A stretch of 64,000 nt of DNA from Crossaster papposus (taxonomy: Eukaryota > Echinodermata > Asteroidea > Velatida > Solasteridae), in NCBI GenBank assembly GCA_037893245.1, contig JBAIAA010000693.1, positions 124,001-188,000 of the forward strand. The letters run 5' to 3'. Shown here one piece after another: positions 29,559-41,007 of the stretch (its first letter is position 1; each line of letters begins with the position of its first letter). Made by a program: the position numbers and the translations under genes. The notes below the pieces were generated by a model, which made no database searches, was not told the origin of the DNA, and saw only the letters and a program-made list of their open reading frames with translations.

Positions 29559-30920
29559 GTGTCCCGTCAAGAAATGACGTACAATGTGGACGATGAGGTA
29601 GAATCAGGAATACGCTCTGTTGAACAAGTCAATTCGCTCTCCAGCTCCAGTCAGAGTTTGATGGTATGTTCACAGGTGCCACTGGAAGGTGGTCAACAGG
29701 AAGGTCAGGCGAACATCATGAACAGTGGCAGTAGGGTTGAATTGAATGCACTTGTTCAGTCAGATGGTAGAGCCGATGGCAATGTGTCCCGTCAAGAAAT
29801 GACGTACAATGTGGATGATGAGGTAGAATTAGGAATACGCTCTGTTAAAAAAGTCGATTCGCTCTCCAGCTCCAATCAGAGTTTGATGGTATGTTCACAG
29901 GTGCCACTGGAAGTGGGTCAACAGGAAGGTCAGGCGAACATCATGAACAGTGGCAGTAGGGTTGAATTGAATGCACTTGTTCAGTCAGATGGTAGAGCCG
30001 ATGGCAATGTGTCCCGTCAAGAAATGACGTACAATGTGGATGATGAGGTAGAATCAGGAATACGCTCTGTTGAAAAAGTCAATTCGCTCTCCAGCTCCAG
30101 TCAGAGTTTGATGGTATGTTCACAGGTGCCACTGGAAGTGGGTCAACAGGAAGGTCAGGCGAACACCATGAACAGCAGTAGGGTTGAATTGAATGTACTT
30201 GTTCAGTCAGATGGTAGAGCCGATGGCAATGTGTCCCGTCAAGAAATGACGTACAATGTGGATGATGAGGTAGAACCAGGAATACGCTCTGTTGAAAAAG
30301 TCAATTCGCTCTCCAGCTCCAGTCAGAGTTTGATGGTATGTTCACAGGTGCCACTGGAAGTTGGTCAACAGGAAGGTCAGGCAAACATCATGAACAGTGG
30401 CAGTAGGGTTGAATTGAATGCACTTGTTCAGTCAGATGGTAGAGCCGATGGCAATGTGTCCCGTCAAGAAATGACGTACAATGTGGATGATGAGGTAGAA
30501 TTAGGAATACGCTCTGTTGAAAAAGTCGATTCGCTCTCCAGCTCCAGTCAGAGTTTGATGGTATGTTCACAGGTGCCACTGGAAGTGGGTCAACAGGAAG
30601 GTCAGGCGAACATCATGAACAGTGGCAGTAGGGTTGAATTGAATGCACTTGTTCAGTCAGATGGTAGAGCCGATGGCAATGTGTCCCGTCAAGAAATGAC
30701 GTACAATGTGGATGATGAGGTAGAATCAGGAATACGCTCTGTTGAAAAAGTCAATTCGCTCTCCAAGCCCAGTCAGAGTTTGATGGGATGTTCACAGGTG
30801 CCACTGGAAGTGGGTCAACAGGAAAGTCAGGCGAACATCATGAACAGTGGCAGTAGGGTTGAATTGAATGTACTTGTTCAGTCAGATGGTAGAGCCGATG
30901 GCAATGTGTCCCGTCAATAA
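29559..30920 (+). CDS. Repeat-protein frame, open segment 13 (6 units)
   Basis: This is the 4734-bp offset copy of segment 10, differing by a private RSVKKVDS change and lacking the SDRRAD and VDPLSS changes. It ends at the shared TAA (30918-30920). Because a stop codon is conserved between the two copies while private replacements accumulate after duplication, neither copy shows signs of being maintained as protein. Confidence 0.35.
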   Translation: MSRQEMTYNVDDEVESGIRSVEQVNSLSSSSQSLMVCSQVPLEGGQQEGQANIMNSGSRVELNALVQSDGRADGNVSRQEMTYNVDDEVELGIRSVKKVDSLSSSNQSLMVCSQVPLEVGQQEGQANIMNSGSRVELNALVQSDGRADGNVSRQEMTYNVDDEVESGIRSVEKVNSLSSSSQSLMVCSQVPLEVGQQEGQANTMNSSRVELNVLVQSDGRADGNVSRQEMTYNVDDEVEPGIRSVEKVNSLSSSSQSLMVCSQVPLEVGQQEGQANIMNSGSRVELNALVQSDGRADGNVSRQEMTYNVDDEVELGIRSVEKVDSLSSSSQSLMVCSQVPLEVGQQEGQANIMNSGSRVELNALVQSDGRADGNVSRQEMTYNVDDEVESGIRSVEKVNSLSKPSQSLMGCSQVPLEVGQQESQANIMNSGSRVELNVLVQSDGRADGNVSRQ

Positions 30921-31556
30921 ATGAAGTACAATGTGGATGATGAGTTAGAATCAGGAATACGCTCTGTTGAAAAAGTCAATTCGCTCTTCAGCTCCAGTCA
31001 GAGTTTGATGGTATGTTCACAGGTGCCCCTGGAAGTGGGTCAACAGGAAGGTCAGCCGAACATCATGAACAGAGGCAGTAGGGTTGAATTGAATGCACTT
31101 GTTCAGTCAGATGGTAGAGCCGATGGCAATGTGTCCCGTCAAGAAATGACGTACAATGTGGATGATGAGGTAGAATTAGGAATACGCTCTGTTGAAAAAG
31201 TCGATTCGCTCTCCAGCTCCAATCAGAGTTTGATGGTATGTTCACAGGTGCCACTGGAAGTGGGTCAACAGGAAGGTCAGGCGAACATCATGAACAGTGG
31301 CAGTAGGGTTGAATTGAATGCACTTGTTCAGTCAGATGGTAGAGCCGATGGCAATGTGTCCCGTCAAGAAATGACGTACAATGTGGATGATGAGGTAGAA
31401 TCAGGAATACGCTCTGTTGAAAAAGTCAATTCGCTATCCAGCTCCAGTCAGAGTTTGATGGTATGTTCACAGGTGCCACTGGAAGTGGGTCAATATGAAG
31501 GACAGCCGAACATCATGAACAGTGGCAGTAGGGCTGAATTGAATGTACTTGTTTAG
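30921..31556 (+). CDS. Repeat-protein frame, open segment 14 (about 3 units)
   Basis: ATG follows the TAA directly. This 211-codon stretch translates identically to 26187-26822 and lies 4734 bp from it. It closes at the 9-bp stop insertion. Confidence 0.3.
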   Translation: MKYNVDDELESGIRSVEKVNSLFSSSQSLMVCSQVPLEVGQQEGQPNIMNRGSRVELNALVQSDGRADGNVSRQEMTYNVDDEVELGIRSVEKVDSLSSSNQSLMVCSQVPLEVGQQEGQANIMNSGSRVELNALVQSDGRADGNVSRQEMTYNVDDEVESGIRSVEKVNSLSSSSQSLMVCSQVPLEVGQYEGQPNIMNSGSRAELNVLV

Positions 31557-31589
31557 CTTGTTCAGTCAGATGGTAGAGCCGATGGCAAT

Positions 31590-34500
31590 GTGTCCCGTCA
31601 AGAAATGACGTACAATGTGGGCGATGAGGTAGAATCAGGAATACGCTCTGTTGAACAAGTCAATTCGCTCTCCAGCTCCAGTCAGAGTTTGATGGTATGT
31701 TCACAGGTGCCACTGGAAGGTGGTCAACAGGAAGGTCAGGCGAACATCATGAACAGTGGCAGTAGGGTTGAATTGAATGCACTTGTTCAGTCAGATGGTA
31801 GAGCCGATGGCAATGTGTCCCGTCAAGAAATGACGTACAATGTGGATGAAGAGGTAGAATTAGGAATACGCTCTGTTGAAAAAGTCGATTCGCTCTCCAG
31901 CTCCAATCAGAGTTTGATGGTATGTTCACAGGTGCCACTGGAAGTGGGTCAACAGGAAGGTCAGGCGAACATCATGAACAGTGGCAGTAGGGTTGAATTG
32001 AATGCACTTGTTCAGTCAGATGGTAGAGCCGATGGCAATGTGTCCCGTCAAGAAATGACGTACAATGTGGATGATGAGGTAGAATCAGGAATACGCTCTG
32101 TTGAAAAAGTCAATTCGCTCTCCAGCTCCAGTCAGAGTTTGATGGTATGTTCACAGGTGCCACTGGAAGTGGGTCAACAGGAAGGTCAGGCGAACACCAT
32201 GAACAGCAGTAGGGTTGAATTGAATGTACTTGTTCAGTCAGATGGTAGAGCCGATGGCAATGTGTCCCGTCAAGAAATGACGTACAATGTGGATGATGAG
32301 GTAGAACCAGGAATACGCTCTGTTGAAAAAGTCAATTCGCTCTCCAGCTCCAGTCAGAGTTTGATGGTATGTTCACAGGTGCCACTGGAAGTTGGTCAAC
32401 AGGAAGGTCAGGCGAACATCATGAACAGTGGCAGTAGGGTTGAATTGAATGCACTTGTTCAGTCAGATGGTAGAGCCGATGGCAATGTGTCCCTTCAAGA
32501 AATGACGTACAATGTGGATGATGAGGTAGAATCAGGAATACGCTCTGTTGAAAAAGTCAATTCGCTCTCCAAGCCCAGTCAGAGTTTGATGGGATGTTCA
32601 CAGGTGCCACTGGAAGTGGGTCAACAGGAAAGTCAGGCGAACATCATGAACAGTGGCAGTAGGGTTGAATTGAATGTACTTGTTCAGTCAGATGGTAGAG
32701 CCGATGGCAATGTGTCCCGTCAAGAAATGAAGTACAATGTGGATGATGAGTTAGAATCAGGAATACGCTCTGTTGAAAAAGTCAATTCGCTCTCCAAGCC
32801 CAGTCAGAGTTTGATGGGATGTTCACAGGTGCCACTGGAAGTGGGTCAACAGGAAAGTCAGGCGAACATCATGAACAGTGGCAGTAGGGTTGAATTGAAT
32901 GTACTTGTTCAGTCAGATGGTAGAGCCGATGGCAATGTGTCCCGTCAAGAAATGAAGTACAATGTGGATGATGAGTTAGAATCAGGAATACGCTCTGTTG
33001 AAAAAGTCAATTCGCTCTTCAGCTCCAGTCAGAGTTTGATGGTATGTTCACAGGTGCCCCTGGAAGTGGGTCAACAGGAAGGTCAGCCGAACATCATGAA
33101 CAGAGGCAGTAGGGTTGAATTGAATGCACTTGTTCAGTCAGATGGTAGAGCCGATAGCAATGTGTCCCGTCAAGAAATGACGTACAATGTGGATGATGAG
33201 GTAGAATCAGGAATACGCTCTGTTGAAAAAGTCAATTCGCTCTCCAGCTCCAGTCAGAGTTTGATGGTATGTTCACAGGTGCCACTGGAAGTGGGTCAAC
33301 AGGATGGTCAGGCGAACATCATGAACAGTGGCAGTAGGGTTGAATTGAATGCACTTGTTCAGTCAGATGGTAGAGCCGATGGCAATGTGTCCCGTCAAGA
33401 AATGACGTACAATGTGGATGATGAGGTAGAACCAGGAATACGCTCTGTTGAAAAAGTCAATTCGCTCTCCAGCTCCAGTCAGAGTTTGATGGTATGTTCA
33501 CAGGTGCCACTGGAAGTGGGTCAACAGGAAGGTCAGGCGAACATCATGAACAGTGGCAGTAGGGTTGAATTGAATGTACTTGTTCAGTCAGATGGTAGAG
33601 CCGATGGCAATGTGTCCCGTCAAGAAATGACGTACAGTGTGGATGATGAGGTAGAATCAGGAATACGCTCTGTTGAAATAGTCAATTCGCTCTCCAGCTC
33701 CAGTCAGAGTTTGATGGTATGTTCACAGGTGCCACTGGAAGTGGGTCAACAGGATGGTCAGGCGAACATCATGAACAGTGGCAGTAGGGTTGAATTGAAT
33801 GCACTTGTTCAGTCAGATGGTAGAGCCGATGGCAATGTGTTCCGTCAAGAAATGACGTACAATGTGGATGTTGAGGTAGAATCAGGAATACGCTCTGTTG
33901 AAAAAGTCAATTCGCTCTCCAGCTCCAGTCAGAGTTTGATGGTATGTTCAGAGGTGCCACTTGAAGTGGGTCAACAGGAAGGTCAGGCGAACATCATGAA
34001 CAGTGGCAGTAAGGTTGAATTGAATGCACTTGTTCAGTCAGATGGTAGAGCCGATGGCAATGTGTCCCGTCAAGAAATGACGTACAATGTAGATGATGAG
34101 GTAGAATCAGGAATACGCTCTGTTGAAAAAGTCAATTCGCTCTCAAGCTCCAGTCAGAGTTTGATGGTATGTTCACAGGTGCCACTGGAAGTGGGTCAAC
34201 AGGAAGGTCAGGCGAACATCATGAACAGTAGCGGTAGGGTTGAATTGCATGCACTTGTTCAGTCAGATGGTAGATCCGATGGCAATGTGTCCCGTCAAGA
34301 AATGAAGTACAATGTGGATGATGAGTTAGAATCAGGAATACGCTCTGTTGGAAAAGTCAATACGCTCTTCAGCTCCAGTCAGAGTTTGATGGTATGTTCA
34401 CAGGTGCCCCTGGAAGTGGGTCAACAGGAAGGTCAGCCGAACATCATGAACAGAGGCAGTAGGGTTGAATTGAATGCACTTGTTCAGTCAGATGGTAGAG

Positions 34501-37500
34501 CCGATAGCAATGTGTCCCGTCAAGAAATGACGTACAATGTGGATGATGAGGTAGAATCAGGAATACGCTCTGTTGAAAAAGTCAATTCGCTCTCGAGCTC
34601 CAGTCAGAGTTTGATGGTATGTTCACAGGTGCCACTGGAAGTGGGTCAAGAGGATGGTCAGGCGAACATTATGAACAGTGGCAGTAGGGTTGAATTGAAT
34701 GCACTTGTTCAGTCAGATGGTAGATCCGATGGCAATGTGTCCCGTCAAGAAATGAAGTACAATGTGGATGATGAGTTAGAATCAGGAATACGCTCTGTTG
34801 AAAAAGTCAATACGCTCTTCAGCTCCAGTCAGAGTTTGATGGTATGTTCACAGGTGCCCCTGGAAGTGGGTCAACAGGAAGGTCAGCCGAACATCATGAA
34901 CAGAGGCAGTAGGGTTGAATTGAATGCACTTGTTCAGTCAGATGGTAGAGCCGATAGCAATGTGTCCCGTCAAGAAATGACGTACAATGTGGATGATGAG
35001 GTAGAATCAGGAATACGCTCTGTTGAAAAAGTCAATTCGCTCTCCAGCTCCAGTCAGAGTTTGATGGTATGTTCACAGGTGCCACTGGAAGTGGGTCAAC
35101 AGGATGGTCAGGCGAACATCATGAACAGTGGCAGTAGGGTTGAATTGAATGCACTTGTTCAGTCAGATGGTAGAGCCGATGGCAATGTGTCCCGTCAAGA
35201 AATGACGTACAATGTGGATGATGAGGTAGAACCAGGAATACGCTCTGTTGAAAAAGTCAATTCGCTCTCCAGCTCCAGTCAGAGTTTGATGGTATGTTCA
35301 CAGGTGCCACTGGAAGTGGGTCAACAGGAAGGTCAGGCGAACATCATGAACAGTGGCAGTAGGGTTGAATTGAATGTACTTGTTCAGTCAGATGGTAGAG
35401 CCGATGGCAATGTGTCCCGTCAAGAAATGACGTACAGTGTGGATGATGAGGTAGAATCAGGAATACGCTCTGTTGAAATAGTCAATTCGCTCTCCAGCTC
35501 CAGTCAGAGTTTGATGGTATGTTCACAGGTGCCACTGGAAGTGGGTCAACAGGATGGTCAGGCGAACATCATGAACAGTGGCAGTAGGGTTGAATTGAAT
35601 GCACTTGTTCAGTCAGATGGTAGAGCCGATGGCAATGTGTTCCGTCAAGAAATGACGTACAATGTGGATGATGAGGTAGAACCAGGAATACGCTCTGTTG
35701 AAAAAGTCAATTCGCTCTCCAGCTCCAGTCAGAGTTTGATGGTATGTTCACAGGTGCCACTGGAAGTGGGTCAACAGGAAGGTCAGGCGAACATCATGAA
35801 CAGTGGCAGTAGGGTTGAATTGAATGTACTTGTTCAGTCAGATGGTAGAGCCGATGGCAATGTGTCCCGTCAAGAAATGACGTACAGTGTGGATGATAAG
35901 GTAGAATCAGGAATACGCTCTGTTGAAATAGTCAATTCGCTCTCCAGCTCCAGTCAGAGTTTGATGGTATGTTCACAGGTGCCACTGGAAGTGGGTCAAC
36001 AGGATGGTCAGGCGAACATCATGAACAGTGGCAGTAGGGTTGAATTGAATGCACTTGTTCAGTCAGATGGTAGAGCCGATGGCAATGTGTTCCGTCAAGA
36101 AATGACGTACAATGTGGATGTTGAGGTAGAATCAGGAATACGCTCTGTTGAAAAAGTCAATTCGCTCTCCAGCTCCAGTCAGAGTTTGATGGTATGTTCA
36201 GAGGTGCCACTTGAAGTGGGTCAACAGGAAGGTCAGGCGAACATCATGAACAGTGGCAGTAAGGTTGAATTGAATGCACTTGTTCAGTCAGATGGTAGAG
36301 CCGATGGCAATGTGTCCCGTCAAGAAATGACGTACAATGTAGATGATGAGGTAGAATCAGGAATACGCTCTGTTGAAAAAGTCAATTCGCTCTCAAGCTC
36401 CAGTCAGAGTTTGATGGTATGTTCACAGGTGCCACTGGAAGTGGGTCAACAGGAAGGTCAGGCGAACATCATGAACAGTAGCGGTAGGGTTGAATTGCAT
36501 GCACTTGTTCAGTCAGATGGTAGAGCCGATGGCAATGTGTCCCGTCAAGAAATGACGTACAATGTGGATGAGTTAGAATCAGGAATACGCTCTGTTGGAA
36601 AAGTCAATTCGCTCTTCAGCTCCAGTCAGAGTTTGATGGTATGTTCACAGGTGCCCCTGGAAGTGGGTCAACAGGAAGGTCAGCCGAACATCATGAACAG
36701 AGGCAGTAGGGTTGAATTGAATGCACTTGTTCAGTCAGATGGTAGAGCCGATGGCAATGTGTCCCGTCAAGAAATGACGTACAATGTGGATGATGAGGTA
36801 GAATCAGGAATACGCTCTGTTGAAAAAGTCAATTTGCTCTCCAGCTCCAGTCAGAGTTTGATGGTATGTTCACAGGTGCCACTGGAAGTGGGTCAACAGG
36901 ATGGTCAGGCGAACATCATGAACAGTGGCAGTAGGGTTGAATTGAATGCACTTGTTCAGTCAGATGGTAGAGCCGATGGCAATGTGTCCCGTCAAGAAAT
37001 GACGTACAATGTGAATGATGAGATAGAATCAGGAATACGCTCTGTTGAAAAAGTCAATTCGCTCTCGAGCTCCAGTCAGAGTTTGATGGTATGTTCACAG
37101 GTGCCACTGGAAGTGGGTCAAGAGGATGGTCAGGCGAACATTATGAACAGTGGCAGTAGGGTTGAATTGAATGCACTTGTTCAGTCAGATGGTAGATCCG
37201 ATGGCAATGTGTCCCGTCAAGAAATGAAGTACAATGTGGATGATGAGTTAGAATCAGGAATACGCTCTGTTGAAAAAGTCAATACGCTCTTCAGCTCCAG
37301 TCAGAGTTTGATGGTATGTTCACAGGTGCCCCTGGAAGTGGGTCAACAGGAAGGTCAGCCGAACATCATGAACAGAGGCAGTAGGGTTGAATTGTATGCA
37401 CTTGTTCAGTCAGATGGTAGAGCCGATAGCAATGTGTCCCGTCAAGAAATGACGTACAATGTGGATGATGAGGTAGAATCAGGAATACGCTCTGTTGAAA

Positions 37501-39452
37501 AAGTCAATTCGCTCTCCAGCTCCAGTCAGAGTTTGATGGTATGTTCACAGGTGCCACTGGAAGTGGGTCAACAGGATGGTCAGGCGAACATCATGAACAG
37601 TGGCAGTAGGGTTGAATTGAATGCACTTGTTCAGTCAGATGGTAGAGCCGATGGCAATGTGTCCCGTCAAGAAATGACGTACAATGTGGATGATGAGGTA
37701 GAACCAGGAATACGCTCTGTTGAAAAAGTCAATTCGCTCTCCAGCTCCAGTCAGAGTTTGATGGTATGTTCACAGGTGCCACTGGAAGTGGGTCAACAGG
37801 AAGGTCAGGCGAACATCATGAACAGTGGCAGTAGGGTTGAATTGAATGTACTTGTTCAGTCAGATGGTAGAGCCGATGGCAATGTGTCCCGTCAAGAAAT
37901 GACGTACAGTGTGGATGATGAGGTAGAATCAGGAATACGCTCTGTTGAAATAGTCAATTCGCTCTCCAGCTCCAGTCAGAGTTTGATGGTATGTTCACAG
38001 GTGCCACTGGAAGTGGGTCAACAGGATGGTCAGGCGAACATCATGAACAGTGGCAGTAGGGTTGAATTGAATGCACTTGTTCAGTCAGATGGTAGAGCCG
38101 ATGGCAATGTGTTCCGTCAAGAAATGACGTACAATGTGGATGTTGAGGTAGAATCAGGAATACGCTCTGTTGAAAAAGTCAATTCGCTCTCCAGCTCCAG
38201 TCAGAGTTTGATGGTATGTTCAGAGGTGCCACTTGAAGTGGGTCAACAGGAAGGTCAGGCGAACATCATGAACAGTGGCAGTAAGGTTGAATTGAATGCA
38301 CTTGTTCAGTCAGATGGTAGAGCCGATGGCAATGTGTCCCGTCAAGAAATGACGTACAATGTAGATGATGAGGTAGAATCAGGAATACGCTCTGTTGAAA
38401 AAGTCAATTCGCTCTCAAGCTCCAGTCAGAGTTTGATGGTATGTTCACAGGTGCCACTGGAAGTGGGTCAACAGGAAGGTCAGGCGAACATCATGAACAG
38501 TAGCGGTAGGGTTGAATTGCATGCACTTGTTCAGTCAGATGGTAGAGCCGATGGCAATGTGTCCCGTCAAGAAATGACGTACAATGTGGATGAGTTAGAA
38601 TCAGGAATACGCTCTGTTGGAAAAGTCAATTCGCTCTTCAGCTCCAGTCAGAGTTTGATGGTATGTTCACAGGTGCCCCTGGAAGTGGGTCAACAGGAAG
38701 GTCAGCCGAACATCATGAACAGAGGCAGTAGGGTTGAATTGAATGCACTTGTTCAGTCAGATGGTAGAGCCGATGGCAATGTGTCCCGTCAAGAAATGAC
38801 GTACAATGTGGATGATGAGGTAGAATCAGGAATACGCTCTGTTGAAAAAGTCAATTTGCTCTCCAGCTCCAGTCAGAGTTTGATGGTATGTTCACAGGTG
38901 CCACTGGAAGTGGGTCAACAGGATGGTCAGGCGAACATCATGAACAGTGGCAGTAGGGTTGAATTGAATGCACTTGTTCAGTCAGATGGTAGAGCCGATG
39001 GCAATGTGTCCCGTCAAGAAATGACGTACAATGTGAATGATGAGATAGAATCAGGAATACGCTCTGTTGAAAAAGTCAATTCGCTCTCGAGCTCCAGTCA
39101 GAGTTTGATGGTATGTTCACAGGTGCCACTGGAAGTGGGTCAAGAGGATGGTCAGGCGAACATTATGAACAGTGGCAGTAGGGTTGAATTGAATGCACTT
39201 GTTCAGTCAGATGGTAGATCCGATGGCAATGTGTCCCGTCAAGAAATGACGTACAATGTGGATGATGAGGTAGAATCAGGAATACGCTCTGTTGAAAAAG
39301 TCAATTCGCTCTCCAGCTCCAGTCAGAGTTTGATGGGATGTTCACAGGTGCCACTGGAAGTGGGTCAACAGGAAGGTCAGGCGAACATCATGAACAGCAG
39401 TAGGGTTGAATTGAATGTACTTGTTCAGTCAGATGGTAGAGCCGATGGCAAT
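31590..39452 (+). CDS. Repeat-protein frame, open segment 15 (about 35 units), cut by the LINE
   Basis: About 2620 codons of repeat run without a stop up to the LINE insertion point. The frame then reads a further 96 nt into the LINE tail, through an Asn run encoded by the AAT repeat, and stops at 39546-39548. Block-specific markers are NVFRQE (four units, near 33.84, 35.64, 36.09 and 38.11 kb), VDVEVES, RSDGNVS, VNTLFSS and repeated CSEVPLEV units (33946, 36196, 38218). It contains two consecutive SKPSQSLMG units at 32.57-33.0 kb. The entry unit has a private VGDEV and the second unit VDEEVE. This is the longest stop-free run left of the LINE. Confidence 0.4.
39446..39452. repeat. Target-site duplication, left copy (tggcaat)
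   Basis: It is identical to 43334-43340. The sequence is part of the array unit (gccgatggcaatgtgtccc), so the right copy continues the unit exactly. Because the adjacent tail is AAT-rich, microhomology could extend or shorten it by a base or two. Confidence 0.8.
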
Positions 39453-39469
39453 AATAATAATAATAATAA
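39450..39469. repeat. (AAT)n microsatellite, LINE 3' tail
   Basis: Six AAT copies followed by AAG on the plus strand, i.e. (ATT)n at the LINE 3' end. The first AAT overlaps the end of the target-site duplication, so the exact junction is ambiguous by up to three bases. A short simple-sequence tail instead of poly(A) is typical of CR1/L2-group LINEs. Confidence 0.9.
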
Positions 39470-39586
39470 GATTTGTAATGCGCACATATCCACCCTGCTG
39501 GGTGTTCAAGGCGCAGAGACCCTAAAAAACAAACAAAGTAATATTTAACTTGAAAGAAACAATAACAAATCAGAGTAACAAATAAA
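39470..39586 (-). other. LINE 3' untranslated region
   Basis: After the TAA stop, 117 nt run to the ATT tail. The part gcgccttgaacacccagcag followed by a pyrimidine-rich stretch resembles the short conserved ends of CR1/L2 LINEs that the reverse transcriptase recognises. That role is inferred from the family and position. Confidence 0.6.
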
Positions 39587-39931
39587 TTAGTTCTTGAAAA
39601 CCTGAGACATGAGATAAGTTTTGAGAAGTGATTTGAATTTTGTTGTACACAGACAAGATCTAAGATTAAGCGGTAAAGAGTTCCAGATGTGTGGTGCAGC
39701 TGCAGAAAAACGTCTGTCGCCCCACGAGTGTCGTGACTTGGATTCCTTGAGGAGAAGCATGTTGCTGGATCGTAGGTTCCTTGATGGAGTGTAAACTTGA
39801 AGAAGTTCTGAGATGTAATGGGGAGCCTTGCCATTGAGTGCTTTGTGGACAATTAGCATAAGCTTGAAGATTATTCGTTGAGAGACAGGGAGCCAATGAA
39901 GTTGTTCCAGGATGGGGGTGATGGAACAGGA

Positions 39932-39972
39932 TTTTTTTTTTTTTTTTTTTTTTTATTTTTTTTTTTTTTTTT
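39932..39972. repeat. 41-nt homopolymer run inside the LINE ORF
   Basis: Twenty-three T, one A and seventeen T on the plus strand (A-run in LINE sense) sit between the coding sequence for ARIVTLS and that for ITPILEQLHWLPVSQ. Family members normally have only a few codons here. The run encodes Lys with one Asn and changes the frame for the last 114 residues. It may be slippage expansion in the genome or a length error in the assembly. Confidence 0.85.
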
Positions 39973-40305
39973 AGAGAGTGTAACTATGCGGGCTGCGGTG
40001 TTTTGGAGGCGTTGGAGACGAGCAATCTGGTTATGCGGAAGACCATAGAAAAGGGCATTGCCGTTGTCAAGGCGAGAAGTGACAAATGCATGAATTACTT
40101 TTTCTGTAGCGCTCTTGTCCAAAAACTTGCGTATTTTACCGATGTTCCTGATGTGAAATGTTGAGAGACGAATGACGTTGTTGATGTGTGGTTGAAGTGT
40201 CATTGACGAATCAAAAATAACACCCAAGTTCCGAGCCTGCAACGAGGGAGCTATCTGAGCATCACCGATATAAATGTATGGCACTGAAACTTTTGATAAT
40301 TGTTG

Positions 40306-41007
40306 ACGTGATCCAAATAAAAGGAACTCTGTCTTGTCGTCATTTAACTTCAGGAAGTTCTGTTGCGTCCAGTGGCGAATCTCTTGGATACATTTCTCAA
40401 GTCTTTCAATGGAGGCATTGGCATGTTCTCGAGAAGATTTAAACGTGATGTATAGCTGAGTGTCGTCCGCATAGACATGGTAATTCAGGTTAAATTTTAA
40501 AATGATGTCACGAATTGGCAAAGTGTACAGCGTAAACCACTGTGGGCCCAGTACTGACCCCTGTGGCACAGAGTAGTTCAAGACAACCGGGTCTGATATT
40601 GCAGTGCCGATACACACGTGCTGAGTTCGATTGGAGAGATAAGAATTGCACCATGCTAGGGCTGTGTCCTGTATGCCGAGGTAATTCTGAAGCCGGGAGA
40701 GGAGGATGTTGTGGTCAACAGTGTCAAAAGCGGCACTCAAGTCTAATAGGACTAGTGCTGTAAGGTTTCCATTGTCCATGGCTGAAAGAATATCGTTGTT
40801 CACACGGACTAGTGCAACTTCCGTCCCATGGAAAGGCTTGTATGCCGACTGGAACGTGTCGGACAGGTTGAAAGCATCAATATGATCGCGAATGCGTGAT
40901 GAAACTACTCGTTCAATGACTTTTCCGAGATACTTTAAGTTCGCAACTGGTCTGTAGTTTTTGAATACCTCCTTGTCCAGGTTGGGTTTCTTGATGAGCG
41001 GCCTGAT
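40306..41007 (-). other. Reverse transcriptase domain of the LINE ORF
   Basis: In order: IRPLIKKPN, KNYRPVANL, SAYKPFHGTE, LLDLSAAFDTVDH with the first catalytic Asp at 40741-40743, VPQGSVLGP, and VYADDTQLYI with the YADD box at 40462-40473, then LNDDKTEFLLFG. This is the standard CR1/L2 layout. PQWFTLYTLPI has Q-W where two hydrophobic residues are usual. Confidence 0.95.

Larger units (their letters stand above)
27354..31556 (+). repeat. 4734-bp-period higher-order block, copy B
   Basis: The matching landmarks are at 27415, 29523, 30918 and 31554. Differences from copy A are a handful of substitutions (for example SQSFMV, VELHVL, RSVKKVDS), so the duplication is recent relative to divergence among units. 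Confidence 0.85.
1..39452 (+). repeat. 225-bp tandem repeat array, left part (about 175 units)
   Basis: The whole interval is head-to-tail copies of one unit of 225 bp with no spacer. The unit can be recognised by gttcagtcagatggtagag, cccgtcaagaaatgacg and gttcacaggtgccactgg, which recur every 225 bp. Length variants are 222 bp (loss of GGC before the AGT AGG codons, or loss of a GAT in the GAT-GAT-GAG run), 226 bp (one extra A in an A-run) and 234 bp (a 9-bp insertion). Units differ from one another by a few substitutions, so subfamilies and higher-order blocks can be followed. The array is already running at base 1, so its left border lies outside the window. The right border is an insertion by a LINE, not the natural end of the array. 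Confidence 0.98.

Noticed and set aside
31590..39548. LINE-fused tail of the long repeat frame (poly-Asn and about 26 further codons)
   Set aside because: The last 96 nt are read through the AAT tail and antisense LINE sequence. This is an accident of insertion and not a natural C-terminus.
39388..39896. Other minus-strand ORFs at the LINE 3' end (39388-39852, 39666-39896) and 42885-43082
   Set aside because: They are alternative frames of the LINE coding region. Only the frame ending at 39587 reads as the family's C-terminal domain.
40542..40763. Plus-strand ORFs within the LINE (40542-40763 and 42060-42308)
   Set aside because: They lie antisense to the reverse transcriptase and endonuclease and show no recognisable domain.
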